Assembly (NCBI GenBank): GCA_036557665.1
Contig: DATBHG010000053.1
Location: forward strand, 5,374 to 69,373
Source: VAZQ01 sp036557665
GTDB lineage: Bacteria > Pseudomonadota > Alphaproteobacteria > Rhizobiales > Xanthobacteraceae
Direction of reading: 5' to 3'
Length of the DNA: 64,000 nt
Shown in pieces: positions 34,516 to 42,781 of this stretch (positions within the stretch are counted from its first letter, which is position 1; the number at the start of each line of letters is the position of its first letter). The notes below the pieces were generated by a model that worked only from the letters and a program-made list of their open reading frames with translations, searched no databases and was not told the DNA's origin. Position numbers and translations under genes: made by a program.

Positions 34516-34524
34516 GACTCCACG

Positions 34525-34857
34525 GTGCGCAGTCGGCGCGTCCACCGAAACATCGGCGCGCTGCTGCTTGTTCTCGTGGTTGCCCTCGTGGCAGGATCGG
34601 CGCGCGCCGAAACCATTCGGGTCAAGATCGAGAACCTCGCTTTCATGCCGGCGCAGGTGGCCGCGCATGTCGGCGATACAATCGAATGGACAAACGCCGA
34701 TTTCGTCGCGCACACGGCAACCGCGCGCAATGGGACCTGGGATGTCATGATCCCGCCGGCCGCAACCGCGACGATTGTCCTCAAGACCGACGGCATGGTG
34801 GAGTATTACTGCAAGTTTCACCCGAACATGACCGGCCAGATTACGATCGCCAAATGA
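34525..34857 (+). CDS. Cupredoxin (amicyanin/plastocyanin-like) copper protein
   Basis: 110 residues with an exported N-terminus (IGALLLVLVVALVAGSARA) and one type-1 copper fold. Ligands: His in DFVAHTAT and the C-terminal loop YYCKFHPNM (Cys, His, Met). Acts as a periplasmic electron carrier or copper binder. The start is GTG at 34525, ten bases after the DUF4142 stop. Confidence 0.9.
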   Translation: MRSRRVHRNIGALLLVLVVALVAGSARAETIRVKIENLAFMPAQVAAHVGDTIEWTNADFVAHTATARNGTWDVMIPPAATATIVLKTDGMVEYYCKFHPNMTGQITIAK

Positions 34858-34923
34858 AGCCAGGCGTTGCGACGTAAGCGCCCACTGTCGATATCGCCGC
34901 ACTGGAGCCTGTACGGAGCGAGC

Positions 34924-35355
34924 CTAGCTCAGCGATGCCCACAGGAAAATCGCGGTTGCGGCGAAGCCGAGCGCCGAGCGCCCGGCATGCAACCGTCCCC
35001 ACTTCTCAACGAGGGCGCGGGCTTGCAGGCCAGGCCGCGCGGGATCGATCGCGGCGATCGCGCGATTGGTCGGCATGATTGCGAGCAGCGTGTAGGGCCA
35101 GTTCGCGACGAGCACAGCCGCTCCCAGCAACCACCGCCAATCATTGGCTTGCCACCAAGCCAGCAGGCCCAGGAGAAAACCAGCGACCGCCAGCGGCGCC
35201 TGCATCGCGAATCCGCGCTTGTAGGAAGGCTTCCATTCCACCAGCAGCGACCGATCGTCGAGGTAAAGGCGAGCGGGCTGCTCGGCAAAGCTCACATAAA
35301 GCGCTGCGCCCGCAAAGACGGCAGCGACGATGAGTGCCAACTGTCCGGCGATCAT
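34924..35355 (-). CDS. DUF1772 family membrane protein
   Basis: 143 residues with four hydrophobic helices and the DUF1772 phrases AALYVSFAEQPARL and NWPYTLLAIMPTNRAI. Unknown function (anthrone-oxygenase-like fold group). It converges with the cupredoxin gene. Confidence 0.85.
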   Translation of the reverse strand: MIAGQLALIVAAVFAGAALYVSFAEQPARLYLDDRSLLVEWKPSYKRGFAMQAPLAVAGFLLGLLAWWQANDWRWLLGAAVLVANWPYTLLAIMPTNRAIAAIDPARPGLQARALVEKWGRLHAGRSALGFAATAIFLWASLS

Positions 35356-35412
35356 GGCTCTTCGTATTCAACGTCGGCGACGGCCGCGTTGGCCAGCTGG
35401 CGGCCGAGCGAC

Positions 35413-35517
35413 TCAACGATGCTCGCGGATTGCGGCGCGCAACCGTTCAACCTCCGCCATCCAGTCATCTCGGCGCAAATCGTCAAGATCCTCAAAGGAC
35501 GGCTCTCGCTCGGCCAC
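35413..35517 (-). CDS. Possible 34-aa protein directly after the MFS stop
   Basis: In the same frame as the MFS gene, right after its TGA, lies GTG then an acidic, helical and well-formed sequence (EREPSFEDLDDLRRDDWM, ending RLRAAIREHR). It could be a tiny separate protein or, if the TGA arose by mutation, the tail of the MFS protein. No clear ribosome binding site. Confidence 0.35.
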   Translation of the reverse strand: MAEREPSFEDLDDLRRDDWMAEVERLRAAIREHR

Positions 35518-35529
35518 GATCGTAGCGGA

Positions 35530-36750
35530 TCAGCGCGTGTATCGACTGCCGAAAAAGAGCGCGAGCAGCGCAAAGACAATGATCATTGCAGCGAAAGCGA
35601 GGCTTGCCGCAGTCGGGCTTGCCAAAGTCGAAAGGACGCCGATCCCGATGACCGGGACTGCGTTGCCGCAGAAAACCCAGACGAAATAGCTCGAGACCAC
35701 CTCGGCGCGGCGGCTCTCCGGCGCGATCTTGTTCACCACCTGCAGGCTGCCGCGATAGCCGAGCCCCGCGGCCAGCCCGCACACGACAGTCGCGAGGATC
35801 ATGAGGGGCATCGCGGCGATGATTTGCGCCGATACGAGCAGGACCACGCTCGGCAGCATCAACGCCAGTCCCCACAGCATGGCGGACCGGCTCGGCACAC
35901 GCTGCATGGCGACGATGCTGCCGGCGACGACGATGGCGAGCTCGAGGAACAGCGCCCCGGCGACCGCGTGATTGGGGTCGTGCAACTGCTGGACCAGGAC
36001 GCTCGGGGCAAGCGCGGCGTAGAAGCCGACCAGCGCCATGGCGCCGGCCCCGGTTACGGCGGGAGCGACGAATTGCGCGCGGATCGCGCGCGGCACCGAC
36101 AGCCGCGGGCGCATCGGGAATTCCGTGAGGGCTTGTGGGCGGTGCGTAACGGTTTCCCGCGCGACACAGACGAGCGCGCCGGTCACGATGAGCGCCACGA
36201 GATAGACCACGAAGGAGAGATGCAGCGGCGACGGCGCATATTCCGCGAGCAGGCCCGACACCAGCGCGCCGAGTCCCAGACCGACGAAATTGGTGCTGGT
36301 CGCGATCATGGCGGCGCGCGCCTTGTCCCGGCGCGCGATCAACTCCGAAAGCCACGCGGTTCCGGTGCCGGCCCCGATCCCGATCGCGAGGCCGCTGAGA
36401 ATGCGCCCCACGAACAGCGAGGCGGTGTCCTGCGCAAAAAGGAATATCAACGCGCTCACGACCGCCAGCGCGATTGCGAGCATGGCGGTGCGGCGGCGGC
36501 CGACCGCGTCGGATACGCGCCCAAAGACCAGGAGCGCGGCGAGATTGCCGACGACGTAGACCGCATAGATCAGGGTCAAGGTGATCTGCGAGAAGCCGAA
36601 TTGCTGCTTGTAGATGACGTAGAGCGGCGTGAGCATCGTGCTGCCGGCAAACAGCACCCCGATCATGGCGGCGGCGACGCAGACGGCCGCTGCGCCGGCA
36701 AGCTCCACGTCGCGCCAGCGCACGCGGCCGGGAAGCCCGTTGACGGTCAT
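35530..36750 (-). CDS. MFS transporter
   Basis: 406 residues, twelve helices. Signature loop VFGRVSDAVGRRRTAML after helix 2 and GRILSGLAIGIGAGTGTAW in helix 4-5. Likely inner-membrane efflux protein of unknown substrate. ATG 36750 (MTVNGL) is chosen because hydrophobic homology starts soon after; longer in-frame upstream sequence overlaps the VOC gene and shows no homology. Confidence 0.88.
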   Translation of the reverse strand: MTVNGLPGRVRWRDVELAGAAAVCVAAAMIGVLFAGSTMLTPLYVIYKQQFGFSQITLTLIYAVYVVGNLAALLVFGRVSDAVGRRRTAMLAIALAVVSALIFLFAQDTASLFVGRILSGLAIGIGAGTGTAWLSELIARRDKARAAMIATSTNFVGLGLGALVSGLLAEYAPSPLHLSFVVYLVALIVTGALVCVARETVTHRPQALTEFPMRPRLSVPRAIRAQFVAPAVTGAGAMALVGFYAALAPSVLVQQLHDPNHAVAGALFLELAIVVAGSIVAMQRVPSRSAMLWGLALMLPSVVLLVSAQIIAAMPLMILATVVCGLAAGLGYRGSLQVVNKIAPESRRAEVVSSYFVWVFCGNAVPVIGIGVLSTLASPTAASLAFAAMIIVFALLALFFGSRYTR

Positions 36751-36815
36751 GGTCGGCACCTGCACAGCATGCAGTTGGCCAACGCATGCCTTCGGCGGCC
36801 GTTCCCCAAACGGCT

Positions 36816-36848
36816 TTCGCTCGGATATCGCCGACCAAGGGCAGGCCA
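36816..36848. repeat. Direct repeat left of the VOC gene
   Basis: TTCGCTCGGATATCGCCGAC followed by CAAGGGCAGGCCA. It matches 37406-37438 with four differences in 33 bases. The pair brackets the VOC gene, and neither copy lies in a recognisable domain. Confidence 0.55.
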
Positions 36849-37015
36849 GAGGAAACGCTCCGGGAAACGCGCGGATCTTTCTGTCCCCAAGCGATCGCGG
36901 ACTGCTGCAAGCTGCTGTGTTCGATGCCGCGTTGATCGAACGTGTGACACGGAACTTGCGCGCGGGGGGAACGTTTTTCGCCGGAGAAGGCAACGTAAAC
37001 AGGGAAGCACCTTGC

Positions 37016-37405
37016 ATGTCTACCGACCTTGACCACACCATTGTCGCCGCGCGGGACAAGAAAGTATCCGCCAAGTTTCTGGCCGATATTCTGGGCCTTG
37101 AAGTCGGCGCACCATTCGGTCCTTTTCTGCCGGTGACGACCGGGAACACCGTTAATCTCGACTTTATGGATGCTTCCGGGGAGGAGATTGCACCCCAGCA
37201 TTACGCGTTCCTCGTCTCCGAGAAGGAGTTCGATGCGATCTTCGGCCGAATCCAGCAACGCAAGATCGCATATTACGCCGACCCTCTGCACAAGCAGGCC
37301 GGCACCATCAACCATCGTGACGGCGGACGCGGGCTCTACTTCGACAATCCAGACGGTCACAATCTCGAGATTCTTACGCGTCGCTATGGCAGCGGCGGAA
37401 GTTGA
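37016..37405 (+). CDS. VOC superfamily (glyoxalase/dioxygenase-like) protein
   Basis: 129 residues, one glyoxalase-type unit: LDHTIVAARDKKVSAKFLAD with the metal His in the first strand, APQHYAFLVSEKEFDAIF, and the terminal GLYFDNPDGHNLEILTRRY with Glu. Single-domain VOC proteins act as dimers in thiol-transfer, fosfomycin-type resistance or extradiol cleavage. AGGGAAG precedes ATG 37016. Confidence 0.9.
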   Translation: MSTDLDHTIVAARDKKVSAKFLADILGLEVGAPFGPFLPVTTGNTVNLDFMDASGEEIAPQHYAFLVSEKEFDAIFGRIQQRKIAYYADPLHKQAGTINHRDGGRGLYFDNPDGHNLEILTRRYGSGGS

Positions 37406-37438
37406 TTCGTTCGGATATCGCCGATCAAAGGCAAGCCA
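37406..37438. repeat. Direct repeat right of the VOC gene
   Basis: TTCGTTCGGATATCGCCGAT followed by CAAAGGCAAGCCA, the partner of 36816-36848. It begins one base after the VOC stop. Confidence 0.55.
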
Positions 37439-37506
37439 CCCCGAATATCTCCGCGCCCTTCGCGACGGGGTGCGCCGCATTCGCTCTCCTGACCTTCTCG
37501 CAAGTT

Positions 37507-37641
37507 TCACGGCCATGGATTTTCTAATTTTTTGTGTTCAAGCGAACGATCACTCGGACTGAACATCTCCTCGTCGACGGTTTTTGCCGCCTTCATCCAT
37601 TCCCAGGCGTAAACCGAAGCGGCCACTGCGGCGCACAGCAT
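37507..37641 (-). CDS. Possible small membrane protein (44 aa)
   Basis: Reads MLCAAVAASVYAWEWMKAAK and then a charged tail (TVDEEMFSPSDRSLEHKK). One hydrophobic helix at the N-terminus followed by a polar tail looks protein-like, but there is no clear ribosome binding site and no family is recognised. The rest of 37439-37780 shows nothing. Confidence 0.3.
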   Translation of the reverse strand: MLCAAVAASVYAWEWMKAAKTVDEEMFSPSDRSLEHKKLENPWP

Positions 37642-37782
37642 CCCTGCGGCGCAAGTGAGTTTGGCTTGGACCTCACCTCGACTCGAGCAAATACAAGCGC
37701 CACGGCTCCACGACGGGTTACGCTTCGACGGGGCAATCGCGCTGTCATTCACGCACGTTGCGAGCAGCTGCGCGAAGAATGG

Positions 37783-38427
37783 TCAGACCGCAAAAGGCAG
37801 CTTGTGAGTCGAGCAGGGATCGGTCGAATAAGGAACGACCTCGTCCTTAAATCCGGGCGCAGCTCTGACGCGATCGAACCATCCTGTCAGGTTCGATCTT
37901 GCGGAAAGATCGAATTCTGCGTCAGCGGCGACATGGCTGTAAGCAAAAATGGAAATGTCCGCGATGGTGTAGGAATTGCCCGCAATGAACGGCCTCTTGC
38001 CGAGCTCACGGTCCAGAACGTCGAGGGCGCGGTTTCCAAGCGCCCGGGACGTCGCAATCTCCGGCGCGAGCTCACCGAGCTTTCCGGTCAGTGTCCAATA
38101 CCGAAGCCGGCTGATCGATGTCTGGATGTACCGCTGCTCGAACATCAACCAACGCACGACTTGCGCGCGGGACATGCCGTCCGCCGGCATGTAGGGTGTT
38201 CCTTCCGCGAGGAATGCGAGGATTGCATTCGACTCCGCAAGGTATTCTCCGGAGTCGGTCTCGAGCAGGGGCACGGTGCCCATGGGATTCTTGGCCAGGA
38301 ACTCCGGGGATGCGGCCTCGCCCTTGAATATGCCGACCGGGACAATTTCAAGCGCGATGCCCAGATGCGCCACGAGGAGGCGCACCTTGAAGCAATTCTG
38401 CGAGGGGGCGTAGTCGTACAATCTCAT
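37783..38427 (-). CDS. Glutathione S-transferase
   Basis: 214 residues. Thioredoxin-like domain with MRLYDYAPSQNCFKVRLLVAHLG, cis-Pro in MGTVPLLE and the glutathione-binding LAESNAILAFLA; helical C-terminal domain with FIAGNSYTIADISIFAY (N-capping box). Cytosolic conjugation or thiol chemistry. GGAG precedes ATG 38427. It is similar in plan to the second GST at 39820. Confidence 0.92.
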   Translation of the reverse strand: MRLYDYAPSQNCFKVRLLVAHLGIALEIVPVGIFKGEAASPEFLAKNPMGTVPLLETDSGEYLAESNAILAFLAEGTPYMPADGMSRAQVVRWLMFEQRYIQTSISRLRYWTLTGKLGELAPEIATSRALGNRALDVLDRELGKRPFIAGNSYTIADISIFAYSHVAADAEFDLSARSNLTGWFDRVRAAPGFKDEVVPYSTDPCSTHKLPFAV

Positions 38428-38602
38428 CGCCAGCTCCGTGGGGAGACGACCAGCGTCGATACGCCGCTCGCGCGAGCGACGATTTTATCACCGACGCGCA
38501 AATGACAATCGGCGAAGGCGACCTACCTGACGGCCCGATGCGAGCGACATCGGTCTGCTCCTCGAGCCAGTCGCCGCGGCAGGCGGCGCCGTAGAACCGG
38601 TA

Positions 38603-39775
38603 TCAACGGCGAGCAAGAAGTGCCGCCAGAATCAAAGCGATCACTGCGGCGATCGACGGCACCGTAAAGCTGCCGAGCCGATCCGACAGCACGCCGGCGA
38701 ATGCCGGGCCGATGATCTGGCCGGTGCCGAACGCTCCGGTCATGTAGGCCAGGACGCGGCGCGGCTCGCCGGCCGCCAGCGTCCGAGCCCGTATCAAGCC
38801 GAGCGCTGTCAGCCCCATGAAGGTCCCACCCACCAGAACGGCCGAAAGAAAGATACCTGGCCCGGTTTGCCATATGACGCTCGCCGCCACGCCGATCGCT
38901 TCGACCAGGCATGCGAGCGCGAACGCCCGTGAAGCGCCCAGTGATGCCGCGATGCGAGTCCAGAATGCCACCGATGGCGCCGCCGCGAGCCCAAACACGA
39001 GCCAGATGACCGGCTCCAGCGGGCGGACGCTCGGTGTGGCCCGCACAATCGCGACAAGAAAGGTCGCGGTAATCACATAGCCAAAACCGAACAGCCCGTA
39101 CGCCGCGATGAGACGGAGCAAGCTGCGACCGATTACAGGGTTTTCCCGCTCGTTGCGCTGTGCCGGCGCTGAATGGGGTCGCACCAGCATGCCGACTGCA
39201 ATTGCGCCGACGAGCGACAATGCGCCGCTCGCGAGCCAAAGCGACTGCCAGCCCTGCCCGGCGCGCAACATGGCCGCGACAAGCACTGCGGAGACGGCAA
39301 TGCCGATGCCGACCCCGGCAAAGCACAGCGCGGACAACCCGGCGTGGCCGGCTTCGGCGAGCCGCTCCAACACCAGGGTCGACGCCAGCACGAGCACAAA
39401 GGCGCTCGCCGCGCCGCCGACAAACCGCAGCACCACAAACGCCGCGACACTGTTGGTCAGGCCCATGCCGCCGGTCGTCATTGCGCTCGCGGCAAGAGCG
39501 CCGAGGAGCCACATTCGCCGCGAGCCGCCCAAGGTCGGCGAGGCCACGAGGAGAGCGCCGACGAGATACCCGAGAAAATTAGCCGACGCGATCAGGCCGG
39601 CCGTGGATTTGGTGAGTCCCAGCGCTTCGACCATCGGCGGCAAGATCGGCGTGTAGACGAACCGTCCGATGCCCAGCGCAGCAGCCAGCGCGATCGACCC
39701 GGCGAGCGCGATCGAGATGGCTTCATGGCGGTGCACGGCACCGATGACCGCTCTAGGCTGCATGCGCATGTGCAT
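38603..39775 (-). CDS. YbfB/YjiJ-type MFS transporter
   Basis: 390 residues and twelve helices, with the family hallmark LGIGRFVYTPILPPMVEALG at helix 1 and GYLVGALLVAS in helix 2. Substrate unknown. It lies between two GST genes on the same strand, which suggests a small detoxification or xenobiotic-uptake group. The very start (MHMRMQ) has several in-frame ATGs and no clear SD. Confidence 0.9.
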   Translation of the reverse strand: MHMRMQPRAVIGAVHRHEAISIALAGSIALAAALGIGRFVYTPILPPMVEALGLTKSTAGLIASANFLGYLVGALLVASPTLGGSRRMWLLGALAASAMTTGGMGLTNSVAAFVVLRFVGGAASAFVLVLASTLVLERLAEAGHAGLSALCFAGVGIGIAVSAVLVAAMLRAGQGWQSLWLASGALSLVGAIAVGMLVRPHSAPAQRNERENPVIGRSLLRLIAAYGLFGFGYVITATFLVAIVRATPSVRPLEPVIWLVFGLAAAPSVAFWTRIAASLGASRAFALACLVEAIGVAASVIWQTGPGIFLSAVLVGGTFMGLTALGLIRARTLAAGEPRRVLAYMTGAFGTGQIIGPAFAGVLSDRLGSFTVPSIAAVIALILAALLARR

Positions 39776-39819
39776 GATGCAGGCCGTTTCGTCGATTTCA
39801 AAAAACCATTACAAAAAGA

Positions 39820-40452
39820 TCATTGCAAAAACCGAGCCGTTATCGGAGGCGTCTGCATCAGAGGAACGTAACCCGCTCTGCTCTCGATACGCTCCAGCCA
39901 CTGTTGAATCGCTGGATATCTCGAGAGGTCAAAACCGCCTTCCGGAGCTACATGTGTGTAGGCATAGAGGGCGATGTCGGCGATCGTGAATGCATCCGCG
40001 GCAAGCCACCGCGCTTGCGCAAGGTGCCGATTCATGACCTCGAGTGCGATGTTGCCACGCAACTGCCATATCGCCAGATCGTCCTCTCTCGGCGGCGGCT
40101 TCTTCAGCAAGTGCAGGATGAATCGTGGGACACCGATGTAAGGGAGATGGCTGTATTGCTCGAAAAACATCCATTGCAACACGCTTGCGCGAAGAAGCGC
40201 ATCGGAAGGGAAGTATTCCGTTCCGCTCGCCAAATAAGACAGGATCGCGTTCGACTCCGTCAGGATGCTGTCGTCCTCGAGCCTGAGGGCCGGTGCTTTG
40301 CCGAGCGGATTGATGCGCCGGTACGCGGCGCTCTTGTTCTCGCCGTTGAAAATGTCGATCTCGACGGCGGTATACGGAATTTGCAGAATTGAGAGCAGAA
40401 GACGAGCTTTGTAGGAATTGCCGGTCGGTTGGGAGTGATACAGCGTCAGCAT
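39820..40452 (-). CDS. Glutathione S-transferase
   Basis: 210 residues. MLTLYHSQPTGNSYKARLLL, NPLGKAPALRLEDDSILTES with cis-Pro, then a helical domain with WLAADAFTIADIALYAYTHV. Same overall layout as the GST at 37783. AAGGAG lies about ten bases before the ATG. 45 bases separate it from the MFS gene behind it. Confidence 0.92.
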   Translation of the reverse strand: MLTLYHSQPTGNSYKARLLLSILQIPYTAVEIDIFNGENKSAAYRRINPLGKAPALRLEDDSILTESNAILSYLASGTEYFPSDALLRASVLQWMFFEQYSHLPYIGVPRFILHLLKKPPPREDDLAIWQLRGNIALEVMNRHLAQARWLAADAFTIADIALYAYTHVAPEGGFDLSRYPAIQQWLERIESRAGYVPLMQTPPITARFLQ

Positions 40453-40551
40453 GGCGATATTTGCTCCTTATGATGTCGGCCTTCACCTGGGACGGCTTAG
40501 TGCATGTTCCGCTGAAGTTGATGCACGAGCATGCGGCACGACGGGCCTGCT

Positions 40552-40673
40552 CCCTCCCCCTGAAAGGGGGAGGGTCGGGGAGGGGGTCTCGGGCGGCCGG
40601 CGTTTGACCCCACCCGACTGCGGTTGCTTCGCCGAGCGAAGCAACCACAGTCGACCTCCCCTTTCAGGGGAGG
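40552..40673. repeat. REP-type composite palindromic element
   Basis: Three stems in a row: CCCTCCCCC-tgaaa-GGGGGAGGG (40552-40574), a 17-base stem with one mismatch and a CGA loop built on GGTTGCTTCGC (40616-40652), and CCTCCCC-tttca-GGGGAGG (40655-40673). The outer stems are related (CTGAAAG / CTTTCAG), so the unit is itself an inverted repeat of about 120 bases, like a small non-autonomous element. It borders the truncated thioesterase gene. Confidence 0.75.
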
Positions 40674-40694
40674 TAAGCGCACGCACTTCCTCGC

Positions 40695-40790
40695 CACGGA
40701 TGACAGACCGAGCCACTGCAGGTAGGGCATTCCAAGCAGCAGCTTCCGAACCGCATCTTCGAAATTCCCATTCGCGGGAGCAAAAGGCAT
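40695..40790 (-). pseudogene. PaaI-type thioesterase, N-terminal fragment
   Basis: From ATG 40790 about 32 residues match the front of PaaI-family hotdog thioesterases (MPFAPANGNFEDAVRKLLLG then MPYLQWLGLSSV). Then the sequence runs into the palindromic element and the rest of the gene is absent. It is divergent from the TetR gene, so it was probably that repressor's former target. Confidence 0.5.
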
Positions 40791-40846
40791 GTTGCCCTCG
40801 GTCGGCGCGGTTGCCCCGGCAAACCGCAGCTGCTCTGATTGCGGTT

Positions 40847-40864
40847 ATATAGACTGTTCTATAT
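40847..40864. promoter_or_regulatory. Palindromic operator, probable TetR binding site
   Basis: ATATAGA-ctgt-TCTATAT, a perfect 7+7 inverted repeat, 20 bases before the TetR start. It resembles the ATAGAC-centred boxes known for LmrA/YxaF-type TetR repressors, the subgroup this TetR looks like. Confidence 0.6.
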
Positions 40865-40884
40865 ATAAGCAAGGCTTGCCTTAA

Positions 40885-41505
40885 ATGACCGACAAAGCCG
40901 CAGATTCCCGGAACAGGATCATCGAGGCCGCAATCTCGCTGATGCGGCGGTCGGGCCTGTCCGGCGCGGGCATCAACGAGATCGTGGCGGAGAGCCGAGC
41001 GCCGAAGGGGTCGATTTATTACTTCTTCCCTCGGGGCAAGCAGCAGATCGTGAGCGAGGCGCTCGCGGTCTACGCGCAACGTGGTCTGGCTGCATGGGGG
41101 CAGGCGTTGTCGAGCGTCGAGGAGCCCGGCAGAAAAATACATGCGTTGCTCGATGCTATTGCGGCCCGCACCGAGCTGGGCCAATACCGCGCGAGCTGTG
41201 CCGCCGGAACCGTCATTCTTGACCTGGACGATGATCTCGAGGTTGTGCGCCTGGCGATCGCAGATGCGTTCTCGCGATGGATCGAATTGATATCCGTTCA
41301 CTTTCCGATCGGTAATGCCGAGCGGAGGAAGTCCTTTGCAGGACTGGTGCTGACGGTCATCGAAGGTGCATTCATCCGTGCGCGTGCCGAACGGTCGTCA
41401 AAACCGTTCCAGGACGCGGCGGCCTGGTTGGCGGAAATCGCGGAACGGGAGGTTGCACACGCTCCTCGTGCGCCGAGGCGGCGGCGCACCCGGGATGGGA
41501 CGTGA
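40885..41505 (+). CDS. TetR/AcrR-family repressor (LmrA/YxaF-like)
   Basis: 206 residues. N-terminal helix-turn-helix (IIEAAISLMRRSGLSGAGIN, SRAPKGSIYYFFPRGKQQIV) followed by a ligand domain with YRASCAAGTVILDLDDDLEVV, which fits the C-terminal type of LmrA/YxaF repressors. Likely represses itself and the divergent gene through the palindrome at 40847-40864. The divergent gene is now only a thioesterase stub, so other targets must be sought. Confidence 0.9.
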   Translation: MTDKAADSRNRIIEAAISLMRRSGLSGAGINEIVAESRAPKGSIYYFFPRGKQQIVSEALAVYAQRGLAAWGQALSSVEEPGRKIHALLDAIAARTELGQYRASCAAGTVILDLDDDLEVVRLAIADAFSRWIELISVHFPIGNAERRKSFAGLVLTVIEGAFIRARAERSSKPFQDAAAWLAEIAEREVAHAPRAPRRRRTRDGT

Positions 41506-41567
41506 GCGGCTGCGGCAGCGCTGTGGCGCTCGCAGCGTCCTAAGTGGGACTTACGCCCTCCCCAAGC

Positions 41568-42713
41568 TCAAGGCCGATTTCCACCCGACCTCGGTCGGAA
41601 CGCCAGCTTGGTGCTGACGTGGTCGCGCGGCCAGGCCACGTCGTACCAGCGCAGGAAGCTGTGCAGGAGCGCGTGCTCCTTCGTCTCCAGGTAGTCGCCG
41701 GTGGTGAGAAGCGACTGCAACAGCTGATCGACTTCCTCGGTGAGATTGACGTCTATCGAAGTCTCCATGGGTTTTGGCCAGTAGTTGGGCACGTAATTCG
41801 GATCGGGCTCGAGCTCCCGTCGTGTCCGGATCTCCTTATTCTTGAAGTCCTCAGGTGTCTTCTGCGCGCGGAAGCGGCCGAACCGCTTTTGAATGAGCTC
41901 GATCAGCTCCCGGGTCGATGGCGACGCCGCGAATACCTGCAGCCGGATCGATCCAGGGTCGTAGTTGTTCAAGGGGATGGTATCGATGCCGCAGATGATC
42001 GGCACCGAGAGCGTGTCGATGACCGCCAACAGGTCCACATGGTCGTTCTGCCTGGCGCGATTCCAGTGAAACTCGCGGCGACCCTCAGGGGTCACCGTGG
42101 TGCGCATCCAAAGATTGTACGAGTCGTGCACGTCGTCGGGCGTCAGGCCGTACTCCCTGATAGCCTCGGCGAATGTGTCCTGGCAATTCGGATGATCGAT
42201 GAACCCGTACTCGATCTCGTTGAGAAGGCCGTTGCACCGGTGGCCCTGATAGTACTGATCGAAATTGTCGGAATGATCGAGAACCACCTGCATGGGCCGC
42301 GCGCGCGGAGACCCGGTCCAGATAATGGTACCCTTGCCGACCGTCACCCCGCGCGTGCGATTGAATCCGCAATCGAGCCACTCCTTGTAGTCGTGCAGGT
42401 TGTAGGCGTTGTAGTCCACGCAGGTCCCACCCTCGACCTGGCTGATGCGCAGCACCTCGCCGGTGCGCACCGGGATCGCTTTGCCGGTGATCGGCTGGAT
42501 GATCACCTCCTCGCGCACCGCGCCGTAGGCCGGCGTGTCCACCTCGACGACGCCCGGCGGACCGGTTCTGAAAGGAGTTCCGCCGGCGAGCAGAAAGCGA
42601 ACATGCTCGATGACGGCACCCTTGAGGACATCGCCGCGGCTTTTCCCGAGCATCCCCGTTTCGACGACCCGATCGATCAGCGCCAGATGGTTGGTGTTGA
42701 CGGTGAGTTTCAT
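41568..42713 (-). CDS. DUF1989 (urea carboxylase-associated) family protein with N-terminal RHH-like extension
   Basis: 381 residues. The DUF1989 domain covers about 70-260: RTGEVLRISQVEGGTCVDYN, GKGTIIWTGSPRARPMQVV and DDVHDSYNLWMRTTVTPEG with the conserved Cys, His and Asn positions. Family members are linked with urea carboxylase/allophanate and guanidine breakdown. The first ~45 residues (MKLTVNTNHLALIDRVVETG, then KSRGDVLKGAVIEHVRFLL) have the strand-helix-helix pattern of a ribbon-helix-helix DNA-binding domain, unusual here. GGGAG precedes ATG 42713. It follows the binding-protein gene by 68 bases, likely one transcript. Confidence 0.82.
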   Translation of the reverse strand: MKLTVNTNHLALIDRVVETGMLGKSRGDVLKGAVIEHVRFLLAGGTPFRTGPPGVVEVDTPAYGAVREEVIIQPITGKAIPVRTGEVLRISQVEGGTCVDYNAYNLHDYKEWLDCGFNRTRGVTVGKGTIIWTGSPRARPMQVVLDHSDNFDQYYQGHRCNGLLNEIEYGFIDHPNCQDTFAEAIREYGLTPDDVHDSYNLWMRTTVTPEGRREFHWNRARQNDHVDLLAVIDTLSVPIICGIDTIPLNNYDPGSIRLQVFAASPSTRELIELIQKRFGRFRAQKTPEDFKNKEIRTRRELEPDPNYVPNYWPKPMETSIDVNLTEEVDQLLQSLLTTGDYLETKEHALLHSFLRWYDVAWPRDHVSTKLAFRPRSGGNRP

Positions 42714-42781
42714 AGTTGCTCCCTAGCAGGCTGCCGACATACCAGACAACACCTCTGCTCAATCCCAATTCGCGCCATCGA

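Noticed and set aside
34867..37032. Plus-strand frame of 721 codons across 34.9-37.0 kb
   Set aside because: Arg/Glu/His-rich low-complexity antisense of DUF1772 and the MFS gene; no homology and implausible composition.
35492..37516. Minus-strand 674-codon frame overlapping the MFS gene
   Set aside because: Out of frame with the real MFS protein and Arg-rich; a shadow.
40616..40652. 17-bp inverted repeat considered as a CRISPR repeat
   Set aside because: Only one unit is present, with no spacers or cas genes; it is part of a composite palindrome.
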